Shown in pieces: positions 53,672 to 63,904 of a DNA stretch of 64,000 nucleotides. Origin of the DNA: a bacterium 1xD8-48 (GTDB lineage: Bacteria; Bacillota; Clostridia; Lachnospirales; Lachnospiraceae); assembly GCA_009917455.1 (NCBI GenBank), contig QZDS01000004.1:214339-278338 (forward strand). Direction: 5' to 3'. The position numbers and the translations under genes are program-made. The notes below the pieces were generated by a model. That model did no database searches, was not told the DNA's origin, and worked only from the letters and a program-made list of their open reading frames with translations. How positions within the stretch are numbered: the stretch's first letter is position 1; each line of letters opens with the position of its first letter.

Positions 53672-55126
53672 ATGCTTTTCAATTCATACATTTTTATTTT
53701 ATGCTTTTTACCCATATGTATTATAGGATATTTTACGCTCAACCATATTAAGCAAACAAAATTGGCACAAATATTTTTGTTAGCAATGTCCTTATGGTTT
53801 TATGGTTTTTTTAATCTATATTACACGCTGATTATTATTTTTAGCATAATAGTTAATTACAGTGTATACAAATTATTTTTCAAAGGAAGTTATAGAAAAG
53901 GATTGCTGGTTGTTGCACTGTTATTTAATTTAGGCATACTATTCTATTTTAAGTATTATGATTTCTTTATACAAAATGTTAATTTTATTTTTGGCTCCAA
54001 TATTGCTTTGAAGAAAGTTATTTTGCCTCTGGGAATCAGCTTTTTTACTTTTCAACAGATATCATTTATTATAGATGCATATAAGGGGGAAGTGCCGGAT
54101 TATGGATTTATAAATTATGCGTCTTTTGTAACGTTTTTCCCCCAATTGATAGCCGGACCTATTGTAGTGCATAATGAATTAGTACCTCAATTTTTGAATT
54201 CTGCTAAAAAGAGATTTCAGTGGGAGAATTTTGCCAGAGGTATCTATATTTTTACATTAGGGTTGGGCAAAAAGGTAATATTGGCGGATACTTTTGGCAA
54301 TGCTGTGAATTGGGGCTTTAGTAACATTGCTGAACTTGATAGTACGAATGCAATTATTGTTATGTTATCATATACATTTCAGATTTATTTTGATTTCAGT
54401 GGTTATTGTGACATGGCTATAGGGATAGGTCAAATGTTAAATATAGATTTGCCTTTAAATTTTAACTCTCCGTATAAGGCATTGACAATTACTGATTTTT
54501 GGAAGCGGTGGCATATTACACTTACAAGATTCTTTACAAAGTATTTATACATTCCGCTCGGAGGAAATAGAAAAGGAAGGTTTCGATTATATGTAAATAT
54601 TTTAATTATATATTTTGTAAGTGGCTTATGGCATGGAGCCAACTGGACATTTATTTTGTGGGGATTGTTACATGGACTTTTTATGATAATTGTCAGACAT
54701 AAAAAGGATTTTTTCGAAAGATTACATCCGGCACTGAATTGGATAATAACGTTTGTATTTGTAAATTTAACATGGATTTTCTTTAGGGCGGACACGATAA
54801 AGGATGCATTGCGCATTATTTATCGTATCAGTTGCCTTAACTTTTCTGGAATCAACTCCAATATAGCCGAATGCTTTAATTTGCCGGAATTCCAATGGAT
54901 TTTCAATGTATTATTGGATTATGATATTCTCAGCACATGGCCATTCTTTTTTTTGTCAGTATTTATGTGTATAGCATTTATGATTACGCTTGGTTCAGAA
55001 AATACTTATGAAAAGATGAAGAAATTTAAACCAACGCCCGGAAAGCTATTAGTTTTACCATTTTTATTAGTATGGTGTATTTTTTCATTTTCGGGAATAA
55101 GTACTTTTTTATATTTTAATTTCTAG
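53672..55126 (+). CDS. MBOAT-family membrane O-acyltransferase
   Basis: 484 residues, some ten helices. Family signatures: YKGEVPDY, FPQLIAGPIV, FQIYFDFSGYCDMAIG, NFNSPYKALTITDFWKRWHITLTRFFTKYLYIP read across the window, GGNRKG, and the catalytic histidine in VSGLWHGANWTF. DltB and AlgI are relatives. It transfers an acyl group (often acetyl or D-Ala) across the membrane to a surface polymer. The next gene encodes an SGNH-like protein, the usual partner. Confidence 0.9.
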   Translation: MLFNSYIFILCFLPICIIGYFTLNHIKQTKLAQIFLLAMSLWFYGFFNLYYTLIIIFSIIVNYSVYKLFFKGSYRKGLLVVALLFNLGILFYFKYYDFFIQNVNFIFGSNIALKKVILPLGISFFTFQQISFIIDAYKGEVPDYGFINYASFVTFFPQLIAGPIVVHNELVPQFLNSAKKRFQWENFARGIYIFTLGLGKKVILADTFGNAVNWGFSNIAELDSTNAIIVMLSYTFQIYFDFSGYCDMAIGIGQMLNIDLPLNFNSPYKALTITDFWKRWHITLTRFFTKYLYIPLGGNRKGRFRLYVNILIIYFVSGLWHGANWTFILWGLLHGLFMIIVRHKKDFFERLHPALNWIITFVFVNLTWIFFRADTIKDALRIIYRISCLNFSGINSNIAECFNLPEFQWIFNVLLDYDILSTWPFFFLSVFMCIAFMITLGSENTYEKMKKFKPTPGKLLVLPFLLVWCIFSFSGISTFLYFNF

Positions 55127-55140
55127 TAGGGAGGAATTTG

Positions 55141-56199
55141 ATGTGTTCTTATAAGAAGTGGGGGATTGCATTTATTTTTTTTACTATAGCCTTATTAACG
55201 GGTTTAGGCGCCATAACAATAGTGATTGACCCTTATTTTCATTATCATGCGCCGTTGGATAAGCTTCAATATCCGATAAATGACGAAAGATATCAAAATG
55301 ATGGTATAGTTAAAAATTTCGATTATGATGCAATTATTACTGGAACATCTACAACTGAAAATTTTAAAACCTCTGAATTTGATGAATTATTTTATATGCA
55401 TTCAATAAAAGTCCCCTTTTCAGGTGCAACCTACAGAGAAATAAACGATAATTTACAACGTGCTATTAAAGCAAATCATAATATAAAATGTGTGTTACGC
55501 GGAATGGATGCGGGACGTTTAATAGATGGAAAGGATAATTTAAAGTATGATGATTTACCGGATTACTTATATGACAGGTATTTTTATAATGATGTGCAGT
55601 ATATTTTTAACAAAGAAATTCTGTTTAAGGATACCCTTGAAGTTTTGAAATATACGGAGTCCGGGCAGGTAACAACTCGATTTGACGATTATGCAAACTG
55701 GATGAAAAATGCAGAATTTGGAGAAGAAGCAATTAAAAGCAATTATAATCGTTCGGAACAGGCAGCAGAGATGAAGAAAATGAGTGATGAAGACTATGAA
55801 ATGATGTATGGTAATGTAACTCAGAATATAACAGACTTAGCTGTTGCTAATCCACAAATCAAGTTTTATTTGTATTGGACTCCCTATAGCATCTATTATT
55901 GGGATTCGTTAAATAAGACAGGAACTTTAGAGATGCAAATAGAGGCTCAGGAAGCAGCTACAGAGCTTTTATTAGAACATGAAAATATATGCGTATTTTC
56001 ATTCTTTGATGAATACGAAATGATATGTAATCCTGATAATTATTTAGATATTCTTCACTTTGGCGAAGAAATAAATTCTCAGATGCTTAAGTGGATTTGT
56101 GCAGGAGAACATTTATTGACAAAGGATAATTATGAACAATATTATAATAAGATTCGTGAATATTATATAAATTATGATTACGAGGGGTTATGGGAGTAG
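55141..56199 (+). CDS. SGNH-like exported partner of the MBOAT acyltransferase
   Basis: About 352 residues from ATG 55141, with GGGAGGAATTTG before it. An N-terminal signal anchor (WGIAFIFFTIALLTGLGAIT) is followed by a soluble domain with DAIITGTSTTENF, in the place of the GxS nucleophile block of SGNH/DltD/AlgJ-like proteins, and YLDILHFGEEIN, the Asp-x2-His block. Such proteins take the acyl group from the MBOAT partner and pass it to the glycan outside the membrane. The pair is a self-contained O-acylation unit. Confidence 0.75.
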   Translation: MCSYKKWGIAFIFFTIALLTGLGAITIVIDPYFHYHAPLDKLQYPINDERYQNDGIVKNFDYDAIITGTSTTENFKTSEFDELFYMHSIKVPFSGATYREINDNLQRAIKANHNIKCVLRGMDAGRLIDGKDNLKYDDLPDYLYDRYFYNDVQYIFNKEILFKDTLEVLKYTESGQVTTRFDDYANWMKNAEFGEEAIKSNYNRSEQAAEMKKMSDEDYEMMYGNVTQNITDLAVANPQIKFYLYWTPYSIYYWDSLNKTGTLEMQIEAQEAATELLLEHENICVFSFFDEYEMICNPDNYLDILHFGEEINSQMLKWICAGEHLLTKDNYEQYYNKIREYYINYDYEGLWE

Positions 56200-56281
56200 A
56201 AGTATGCTTACACAAGGCATATTATTTGGAGTGAGAAATTATTTAGAGACAAGAAGGACATTGAAATTAGGAGGAAAGAGA

Positions 56282-57652
56282 GTGGAAGTAAGAATAAAAG
56301 AATTTATTAGTAAGTACGCTACAATCATTCTTTTGATGATTTTTTATATGGCTTTTCATATTGCTTTATCTCCCAGCTATTGGGATGATGCAAACTACAG
56401 AAGAGACTTGGGAGGAAGTATCAGTAATTTGCTCCCGTTCTTATATACAGGCTATAGGCTCCAAACGTCCAGGACTACAATTGAATTGGTAATAGGAATT
56501 TTAAGTCTGCTTCCTTATGCTGTTTGGAAGATATTGGACTTGCTGATAATTTTATTGCTGTATAAAGATATGGAATGGTTTTTAGAGTATATTTTTGATG
56601 TTAATGATTCGAAGTCAAAGTGGGGGCTGACGTTTTTATTGTGTTCCCTTCCTTTCTCTATTATGGCGTGTGCCGGTTGGCTGGCAACAACTACAAATTA
56701 TTTGTGGGTAATCAGTCTTGGCTGGTATGCGTTAAATAAGGTTTTAAAAAATATTATTCTGGAGGAAAAGTTGTCTGTTACCGAGCAGATATTAACGATA
56801 TTGGCAGTTTTGTACAGTGGATGCTTTGAATCTGTGGCGGCTCTTATGTTGGTTGGTATGGTGTCTGCAATTATTTATATGAGGTATGCGAAGCATAAAA
56901 AAGTTCCGGTTTATTTATGGATTGTATTTTTTATGATAGTTTTGCTTTTCATAGAAATTTTAGTATGTCCCGGAAATAAGAACAGGATGGAGAGCGATGC
57001 AGGATATTGGATGACGGATTATGCACAGATGAACTTGCTTGATAAACTGAGAATGGGGATAGTTACTGCTTTTATGCATTTTGTGTCAATTCCAAGCCCT
57101 GTCTTTTTTATGATTAGCAGTTTTGGAGCAGTGATAGCGTTTCTTAAAAAAGGAACGTGGATTCAAAAGGAGGTGGCGTTGCTTCCACTTGTCATGGATA
57201 TTTTGTGGACATGCTATTTTATGATAAATTACCTGATGGGAAATAAGGTGATGACATATCAGGTGCCAAATTCTTTACTTACAGGAGGAACAGATACGAT
57301 AGAGCAGATTCTATTGCTTCTTACGGTAGCAATATGGTTTGCTTCTATATTATATTCTTTTTATTGGATTTTAGATGACCGAAAAGATTTTTTTCTGTGT
57401 CTTACGGTTTTGCTGGTGGGCTGTGTGCCTGAGATAATCGTTGGAATGAGCTCAACGGTGGTAAATTCTATGCTGCGGACAGTTATTTATTTATATTTAA
57501 GCATGATAGTTCTCATATTGTGCTTATGGAAGGCAGCCAGAGAATTTTGGAAAGGATATAAGTGGCTTCGCATAACTATTTATGCTATGCTTATATTTGG
57601 AACCTTATTAAATGCAATACAAATGACAAGACATATTTTGATTTATGGATAA
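56282..57652 (+). CDS. DUF6056-like polytopic membrane protein (second)
   Basis: About 456 residues from the GTG at 56282, which has AGGAGG 7 bases upstream. The open frame extends further back (ATG 56204), but that would add a basic, non-membrane stretch. The protein starts with helix FISKYATIILLMIFYMAFH, then SPSYWDDANYRRDL, ATTTNYLWVISLGWY and LVCPGNKNRMESDAG, equivalent to the ASPGNYIRH loop of the protein at 42858. GT-C-like, on the same grounds. Start choice is less certain than the family. Confidence 0.65.
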   Translation: MEVRIKEFISKYATIILLMIFYMAFHIALSPSYWDDANYRRDLGGSISNLLPFLYTGYRLQTSRTTIELVIGILSLLPYAVWKILDLLIILLLYKDMEWFLEYIFDVNDSKSKWGLTFLLCSLPFSIMACAGWLATTTNYLWVISLGWYALNKVLKNIILEEKLSVTEQILTILAVLYSGCFESVAALMLVGMVSAIIYMRYAKHKKVPVYLWIVFFMIVLLFIEILVCPGNKNRMESDAGYWMTDYAQMNLLDKLRMGIVTAFMHFVSIPSPVFFMISSFGAVIAFLKKGTWIQKEVALLPLVMDILWTCYFMINYLMGNKVMTYQVPNSLLTGGTDTIEQILLLLTVAIWFASILYSFYWILDDRKDFFLCLTVLLVGCVPEIIVGMSSTVVNSMLRTVIYLYLSMIVLILCLWKAAREFWKGYKWLRITIYAMLIFGTLLNAIQMTRHILIYG

Positions 57653-57729
57653 ATTTAGAATGCAAAGATATAATTATGCTATTATGATGAATTGGAAATA
57701 AAGTAAAAGTATTGGGAAAGGCAGCAGGT

Positions 57730-59964
57730 ATGGAGAAAAAACAAGTTTGGATATGGGTATGTATTTTCGAAATTCTACTATTAGGTGTTGCTGCCGTTTT
57801 TGTTATTAAAGATATAAAAAATAATGGAATAGTAGACACTTCTATAAGAAATTGGAAATCGAAATATATTGAGTATAGTGAAGGCTGGTATGTGGATGAG
57901 GAGGTTCTGCAAATTGATGAACCGGTAGTACTTATTTATGGACCAGGAATTGATTTGCCTAAAGGGACATATTCTGTCAGAATAGAATATGAATGCGATA
58001 ACAATCAGATTTGTAAAGTGAATACTCGCTTTGGAGAGGATATTTTTGTTAAAGCAGGGACGGCAATATTAAGTAAAAATAAGTCAGAGGTTGAATATAA
58101 CATTACATTAACTGATGATGTGGAAATATTTTCGGTTGAAGTGCAATACAACGGAAAGGGGATGCTGGGGGTAAGAAATATTGCAATCAGCCGGAATTCA
58201 ATGGGAAGCAGAAAAAGCTTTTTTATGCTTTTGCTGGTTTTTATTGTGTTGGATGTATTTTTACTTTTTTCAAAGCAAATCAAAAAAAATAAAAATTTAG
58301 TAATTATGCTGGGCGGGATAGCAGTATTAGCTTCATTACCGCTTTTGTCGGAGGGAATAGGAAGCGGGCATGATTTAGGGTTTCATCTTCTTCGCATAGA
58401 GGCAATTGCAGATGGAATTCATTTCGGTGAATGGAGCATACCTGTGCGGCTTTCCAGCCTTTGGATAGAGGGCTATGGGTATCCCACCTCTATTTTCTAT
58501 GGAGATTTATTGTTATATATACCGGCGTTTACCCGATTAATGGGATTTTCAATTACCGAGGCGTATAAAATATATGTATTTTTGATAAATGCAGGTACAA
58601 CTGTTATATCATATATTTGTTTTTATAAGGTTTTCCGAAATAAAAATATTGCAGTATTGACCAGTCTGGCATATGTAACAGCTACTTATAGAATGGTGTG
58701 TGTTTATGTTCGCGCAGCGGTTGGAGAGTATAGCGCAATGATGTTTTTTCCAATAATCGCGCTGGCTGTTTTTCGCATTTATGCAGAAAGTAATACGGAA
58801 TGGAAAACGTATAAACGAAATATACCTTTGTTGGCGGTTGGAATGTCAGGCGTAATAGAAACGCATATTCCAAGCACAGAAATAGTAGTGTTTGTACTTG
58901 TACTTATTTGTATAGCATTTTTGAAAAAAACACTTACAAAGAATACATTAAAAGCATATTTTTTGTCTGCTATAGAAACAATATTGTTAAATTTATTTTT
59001 TATCGTCCCATTTATAGATTATTATATAAATGTTCCTGTGAATGCATTTAGGAATAAAATTGCAATGATTCAGGGCGAAGGAGCCTATATTACACAGCTT
59101 TTTTCTGCTTTTTCAAGTGTCCGCGGAATAAGTACGAAGAATATCAGTGATAGAATGAGCCTGACTCCGGGAATGGTTTTGATGGCGGTATTACTTTGGG
59201 CGATTATTCTCTGGATAAATAAAAAGGCAGATAAATGGGTTCGATTTTTTACAGTATTCTCCGGGTTGATGCTGATTATGGCGACCAATCTTTTTCCGTG
59301 GAACTATCTGGCAAGACATAATGGGTTTGGGAATATGCTTGCGCAGATTGAATTCCCCTGGAGATATCTGGGAGTTGCAATTATTTTTCTGACATTATTA
59401 CTGGGAAGTGTTATGCAGTTATTGTTCCGGGAGAATAGAAAAGAATATATAAGCAGTATTTCAAAGTCGATAATAGCCGTATGCTTTATTATGTCCTTGT
59501 GGTTTATGGGAAGTTATTATTATGATAATACGATGAATTATTATTATGATACAGCAGATTTGAATACCAATTATAGTGGTATTGAATATTTACGGACAGG
59601 CTCTGATTTGAACGAGAATACGCATGAAATCGCTACGAGGAACGTGGAGGAAACGATACTGTTATCAAGAAATGGAAAACGTATGGAATTATATTGCAGT
59701 GGAGTAGGACAGGGAGGAGAAGTTGAGGTTCCTGTGTTTAACTATAAGGGATATTGTGTCCGCGATGAATTTGGCACAGAATACAATATTGAAGATGGTA
59801 TGAATAATGTTATTAAATTTATGTTGCCGCCCGGTTTTTCCGGGAAGGTTGTTATTGATTTTGAGGAACCCTGGTATTGGAGAATGGCGGAATTAGTATC
59901 CCTAATTTCAGTGTTGGGGTTACTTTTTACCAAAAAAATAAATGAAAGGAAATATAATGCTTAG
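57730..59964 (+). CDS. Large YfhO/GT-C-like membrane protein
   Basis: About 744 residues from ATG 57730 (AAAGG 9 bases upstream). A first helix is followed by an extracytoplasmic beta-rich domain of about 130 residues, then a long helical region with SGHDLGFHLLRIEAIADG, in which the acidic pair lies in the first large loop as in GT-C enzymes, GYPTSIFYGD and LARHNGFGNMLAQIEFPWR, and a C-terminal soluble domain with one more helix. I associate this layout with the YfhO-like and 6-pyruvoyl-tetrahydropterin-synthase-related membrane proteins. Probably a glycosyltransferase; donor unknown. Confidence 0.62.
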   Translation: MEKKQVWIWVCIFEILLLGVAAVFVIKDIKNNGIVDTSIRNWKSKYIEYSEGWYVDEEVLQIDEPVVLIYGPGIDLPKGTYSVRIEYECDNNQICKVNTRFGEDIFVKAGTAILSKNKSEVEYNITLTDDVEIFSVEVQYNGKGMLGVRNIAISRNSMGSRKSFFMLLLVFIVLDVFLLFSKQIKKNKNLVIMLGGIAVLASLPLLSEGIGSGHDLGFHLLRIEAIADGIHFGEWSIPVRLSSLWIEGYGYPTSIFYGDLLLYIPAFTRLMGFSITEAYKIYVFLINAGTTVISYICFYKVFRNKNIAVLTSLAYVTATYRMVCVYVRAAVGEYSAMMFFPIIALAVFRIYAESNTEWKTYKRNIPLLAVGMSGVIETHIPSTEIVVFVLVLICIAFLKKTLTKNTLKAYFLSAIETILLNLFFIVPFIDYYINVPVNAFRNKIAMIQGEGAYITQLFSAFSSVRGISTKNISDRMSLTPGMVLMAVLLWAIILWINKKADKWVRFFTVFSGLMLIMATNLFPWNYLARHNGFGNMLAQIEFPWRYLGVAIIFLTLLLGSVMQLLFRENRKEYISSISKSIIAVCFIMSLWFMGSYYYDNTMNYYYDTADLNTNYSGIEYLRTGSDLNENTHEIATRNVEETILLSRNGKRMELYCSGVGQGGEVEVPVFNYKGYCVRDEFGTEYNIEDGMNNVIKFMLPPGFSGKVVIDFEEPWYWRMAELVSLISVLGLLFTKKINERKYNA

Positions 59965-59981
59965 AATTTGTAAGCATTATA
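59953..59981 (+). promoter_or_regulatory. Perfect 11-base-pair hairpin before the sulfatase-like gene
   Basis: TATAATGCTTA (59953-59963) pairs without mismatch with 59971-59981 around a 7-base loop. It overlaps the stop of the preceding gene and ends 7 bases before the next ATG, in the place of the ribosome site, which is otherwise weak. It could limit translation of the sulfatase-like gene, or be an mRNA processing site. It is AT-rich, so chance is possible. Confidence 0.45.
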
Positions 59982-59988
59982 CAAAAAG

Positions 59989-62346
59989 ATGATGTTAGTA
60001 TCAGTAATAATTATTATGATTTTACCCGGGATAATAGCTGCCTGTTTACATTGTAAATTGCACGGTCTAATGCATAAGATAAAAGTATTAGGTTATTTTA
60101 TAACATATACTATTGGCATTAATATATTAATTGCAGGTATCCTGTGGCTGGTTGGAATTCAAAAATTTAATTTATTTGAAGTAAGCCTGGCATTTAAACT
60201 GGGATGGCTAATATCAGGGGTAGTATTAGCGGTAGCATTGGCCTGGTTTTTTAATTCTTATTCGAGAATTAACTGGGCGAAAGTAAAAAGAGTTATACCA
60301 GCGGCTCTTTTTTTAACAATAACATATGTGATATTTGCACCAAGCTCTCTATTTTTGGAAAATATCAATGAATTTTACATAAAGTATAGTGTGGTCGCAC
60401 CTGTTATTTTTCTGCCGGCATTAGTACTTTTCTCTGGTATACTTTGCGTGGGATATTTAATCCCTGAAAGATATTTAATTTTTTATACTTCTCTGGTTTT
60501 TGGTGTTTCCTTGTCTGTATATGTTCAAATGAATTTTTTGAATGCGAAGCTTCCAACCCTTGACGGAACAGAGATTGACTGGAGTTTATACACTAATGAG
60601 GCCGTAATCAGTACAGTATTCTGGATTTTATGCCTTTTTGTCTGCGTAATAACAGCCTGGCGCTGGAAACAAAAGACAGAGAAAGCAGAGAAATATATTT
60701 CCTATTTTTTAAGTGCAGTACAAATGGTATCTTTGGTCGTATTATTAATGACAAACAGGCTTGACCCGGAGTGGGAATATGGATTTTCAAAAGAAGGGGA
60801 GTTTTCGGTTGGTTCAAGCGAAAACATTATTATATTTGTAGTAGACTGTTTGCAGCCTTCCTCTTTGGAGGAATATATTTCATCAACTGCATATGCATCG
60901 CAATTAAATGATTTTACATTTTTTGATAATGCTGTATCGGGGGGAGCGCCGACGGTAGTAGCAATGCCTGTACTTTTAACTGGAGTAGAGTATGACCCAA
61001 TGCAGGATATAGAAGAATATGGTGATGAAATATGGCAGGAAACACTATTATATGATGATTTGACAGAAAAAGGGTATGATATCCGCTTCTACACAACCCC
61101 GGCAAGTATCCCTACACCTTCAGACATAGAAAATGCGCATAATATGGTGAGTAATTATACAATAACAAGGAGTGACTGGATAGACGATTATGTGAATTTT
61201 GGTAAACAGTTTTATAAATTAGTAAATTTTTATACGATGCCTCAGATTTTAAAAGCACATTATTGGCTGTCTACAGAATCTATAATGAATACAATTTCCA
61301 GTGCAGATGATAAGTATGTAGAAGATAATTATGCTTTCTATTGCGATATGCGGGCCGCAAAAAAACTTACAGAAAGTTATGATAAGGCTTTTCGGTTGTA
61401 TCATTTGTATGGCGTGCATAAACCCTATATTACCAATGAGAATATAGAAGAAGTGTATGAAAATACTGTTACGGAACAACAGCAGTTACAGGGAGTTATG
61501 AAAGAAATATATTTATATATGGATATGATGAAAGAAACCGGAGTGTATGATTCAAGTATGATAGTTATCTTGGGTGACCATGGGCAGCATGAAATCGGCA
61601 GCGCCGAGGTCAATCCCGCAGTCTTGATAAAACTGCCATATGAATCACATGATGTGCTTCAACATAATTCATCTCCTGTGCATTTTAGAAATGTAGTAGC
61701 GACAATAGCAGGAACCGTGATAGAAGATTATTCTCCATATGGTCCTGGTGTTTATGATATAACAAAGAAAAGCGATGTTGAGCGCTTGCACACCTTCAGA
61801 GGGGAAGTCGGAGAACGGATGGGATTGAAGGGGGACCTTAACACTTATCACAGGATTATTGTATCTGATAATGTACGTGAGAATAAATATCAGATATGGA
61901 ATCCTCATGAAATTAACCGCATTAATTATGAAATCGGCAGTATAATTGATTTTGCCAATCAAAATGATTATGCTGAAAAGCTTAATTATCGTTTGTATAA
62001 AGAAAATGGGACGGCTATTGCGAGTAATGAATTAAGTATGTGTTTTGAATTACAAAATTATCAGGATACTGATTTAGAGTTCCATTTTACTTATTCTAAT
62101 GTCTATAATGATACGCAAAAAATACGGATTTATGCAAATGGGAAATCAATTGAAAATGTTATCTGTAAAAACGGAAATACTGAAGAAAAGAGTGTCATTA
62201 TTCCAAAGGATACTATAAATGAAGATGAATTAATTATTCGAATGGTTTTCCCAAATGCCGTAACGCCAAATCAAATTGACAGAAGCAATCCGGATACGAG
62301 GGTGCTGTCAGTTGCTTTTGAGTCCATGTGGCTTAGAGAGAGGTAA
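59989..62346 (+). CDS. LtaS/sulfatase-like membrane enzyme (phosphoglycerol or phosphoethanolamine transferase type)
   Basis: 785 residues. About seven N-terminal helices, then an extracytoplasmic alkaline-phosphatase-fold domain: IIIFVVDCLQPSSL (metal site), GGAPTVVAMPVLLTG with the expected Thr nucleophile, YHLYGVHKPY and ILGDHGQHEIG. A beta-rich C-terminal domain of about 150 residues follows (from ELSMCFEL). The LtaS/OpgB/EptA families use a phospholipid as donor to add phosphoglycerol or phosphoethanolamine to surface sugars, which I infer here. ATG 59989 is followed by a second at 59992; both lack a clear ribosome site. Confidence 0.8.
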   Translation: MMLVSVIIIMILPGIIAACLHCKLHGLMHKIKVLGYFITYTIGINILIAGILWLVGIQKFNLFEVSLAFKLGWLISGVVLAVALAWFFNSYSRINWAKVKRVIPAALFLTITYVIFAPSSLFLENINEFYIKYSVVAPVIFLPALVLFSGILCVGYLIPERYLIFYTSLVFGVSLSVYVQMNFLNAKLPTLDGTEIDWSLYTNEAVISTVFWILCLFVCVITAWRWKQKTEKAEKYISYFLSAVQMVSLVVLLMTNRLDPEWEYGFSKEGEFSVGSSENIIIFVVDCLQPSSLEEYISSTAYASQLNDFTFFDNAVSGGAPTVVAMPVLLTGVEYDPMQDIEEYGDEIWQETLLYDDLTEKGYDIRFYTTPASIPTPSDIENAHNMVSNYTITRSDWIDDYVNFGKQFYKLVNFYTMPQILKAHYWLSTESIMNTISSADDKYVEDNYAFYCDMRAAKKLTESYDKAFRLYHLYGVHKPYITNENIEEVYENTVTEQQQLQGVMKEIYLYMDMMKETGVYDSSMIVILGDHGQHEIGSAEVNPAVLIKLPYESHDVLQHNSSPVHFRNVVATIAGTVIEDYSPYGPGVYDITKKSDVERLHTFRGEVGERMGLKGDLNTYHRIIVSDNVRENKYQIWNPHEINRINYEIGSIIDFANQNDYAEKLNYRLYKENGTAIASNELSMCFELQNYQDTDLEFHFTYSNVYNDTQKIRIYANGKSIENVICKNGNTEEKSVIIPKDTINEDELIIRMVFPNAVTPNQIDRSNPDTRVLSVAFESMWLRER

Positions 62347-62371
62347 ATCAGAGTGATTTACTCTCTCTAAG
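62332..62371. terminator. Long hairpin between convergent genes
   Basis: CTTAGAGAGAG-GTAAATC (62332-62349) pairs with 62355-62371 over 17 base pairs with one bulged G and a 5-base loop. It covers the stop codons of both the sulfatase-like gene (+) and the BCCT gene (-). There is no T-run on either side, so it is a hairpin-type or bidirectional terminator rather than a textbook intrinsic one. Confidence 0.55.
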
Positions 62372-63904
62372 GTATTGGGATGCATCTTTATAAAAGCAAG
62401 CTATAATAAAAATAATAATAAGACCTATCGGAAACGCGGCGATTATAGAAACGGATTGCAGGCTGTACATAGAATTTTCAGAAAAAATTAACGCAATTGG
62501 CAGCAGGATAAACATAACAGCCCAAAAGGTACGTATTCTTTTATCAGGCTCTGCCCCAACGGACAGCTTTTTGTAGGAATAGGAGGACACCACCATGGTG
62601 ATGGAATCAAAGGTGGTAGAATAAAAGGCAACCATTGTCAGAACCAGTAAAATTAAACCAGGCCGATGTAAGGGTAATGTGTCAAATATTTTCAGGATAG
62701 CATCTGAATAACTTCCACCGTTGGCAATAAAGCCGGAGATATCTATGCCATGTTTCATCTGTTGTGCTAATCCGTAGTTTCCCAGAATAATAAAAGAAGT
62801 AAAAGTTCCGAGGAGCCCCCATCCATAGCCGCCAAGAACAACATTTTTTATAGTTCGCCCTTTACTGATAAGCCCAATGAAAAAAGGAGTTGCCACGCAC
62901 CAGACCATCCAATATGCCCAATAATAAATCGTCCAATTTTGTGGAAATGAATTTTCGCGTAAGGGATCCATCCAGGTGGACATTCCAATAAAATTTTGAA
63001 TCATATTTCCCAGGGCGGAAAATCCGGTTTCTATTATATAGGCGGTTTCACCCCCCATAAAGAGAAAGTATATCAGGAGGGCAAAGAATAAATAGGTACA
63101 GTATGAGGCGAGCCTGGAAATTCCTTTCATTCCAAACCAGACGGTCAGGGTATAGACGGCCGCAATCAGAAGAAGGATAATAATGGTCAGACCGGTTCCG
63201 TTTTTCAGTCCGAAGACTCTGCATAACGCGGAAGAAAGAAGCGGCGTGGCCAGGGAAAAAGTGGTTGCAGTACCGGCAATCAACGCAAAGATTGCAATTA
63301 AGTCAATAAATTTTCCCCAGCAGGAGTCAGTTTTGCTTCCCAGAAGAGGACGACATGCTTCTGAAAATTTTTGTTTACCGCAGCCTCTGACATGTAGCAT
63401 AAAACCAAAAGCAACGGCGAGAATGATATAAAAGCCCCATGCAATCGGTCCCCAGTGAAACAGGGGATAGGTAGATGCCCATTTCTGGATGCCGCCCAAA
63501 TCAGTGATATAAGTTTCATTTGCATATAGAGCCCATTCGCATAAGGAATAAAATAAGATGTCTGCTGCCATGGTAGAAGTAAATATCATGGTTCCCCATT
63601 GAAAAGAGGAATACTGGGGTGGATCAATATTGTTTCCAAGTTTGATTTTTCCATATCTGGAGAATGCAATATAAAGAGTGGTAATCAGTATTCCAAGTCC
63701 AAGTATGGAATAATAAATTCCACATTCATCACCCAGAAATCCTCTTATCTGCTGTAATATCAATGCAGATTGTTCAGGAAATACCATGAAAAATGCGCAT
63801 AAAATAATAACGCCTGTCAAAGGTACAATGGTTGAAAACCAGTCAATTTTATTTTTTAATGGCTGCGAAAGCATATTGTCACGGCTGTCTTTTGCAGTAT
63901 TCAT
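62348..63904 (-). CDS. BCCT-family transporter (betaine/carnitine/choline type)
   Basis: 518 residues with about twelve helices. Family motifs: SSFQWGTMIFTSTMAADI near residues 98-115, YPLFHWGPIAWGFY in helix 4, and YYWAYWMVWCVATPFFIGLISKGR near the middle. This is a secondary transporter for trimethylammonium compounds such as glycine betaine, carnitine or choline. On the minus strand AAGGAG lies 8 bases before the ATG. It converges on the glycan locus and shares no function with it, so the locus probably ends at 62346. The 96 bases upstream contain no clear promoter to my eye. Confidence 0.88.
   Translation of the reverse strand: MNTAKDSRDNMLSQPLKNKIDWFSTIVPLTGVIILCAFFMVFPEQSALILQQIRGFLGDECGIYYSILGLGILITTLYIAFSRYGKIKLGNNIDPPQYSSFQWGTMIFTSTMAADILFYSLCEWALYANETYITDLGGIQKWASTYPLFHWGPIAWGFYIILAVAFGFMLHVRGCGKQKFSEACRPLLGSKTDSCWGKFIDLIAIFALIAGTATTFSLATPLLSSALCRVFGLKNGTGLTIIILLLIAAVYTLTVWFGMKGISRLASYCTYLFFALLIYFLFMGGETAYIIETGFSALGNMIQNFIGMSTWMDPLRENSFPQNWTIYYWAYWMVWCVATPFFIGLISKGRTIKNVVLGGYGWGLLGTFTSFIILGNYGLAQQMKHGIDISGFIANGGSYSDAILKIFDTLPLHRPGLILLVLTMVAFYSTTFDSITMVVSSYSYKKLSVGAEPDKRIRTFWAVMFILLPIALIFSENSMYSLQSVSIIAAFPIGLIIIFIIACFYKDASQYLRESKSL

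Noticed and set aside
709..60954. G6 runs (e.g. 709-714, 2089-2094, 17283-17288, 27853-27858, 43086-43091, 60949-60954) as further switches
   Set aside because: At six bases they are near what chance gives in this composition; all are in frame and the slippage rate at this length should be low.
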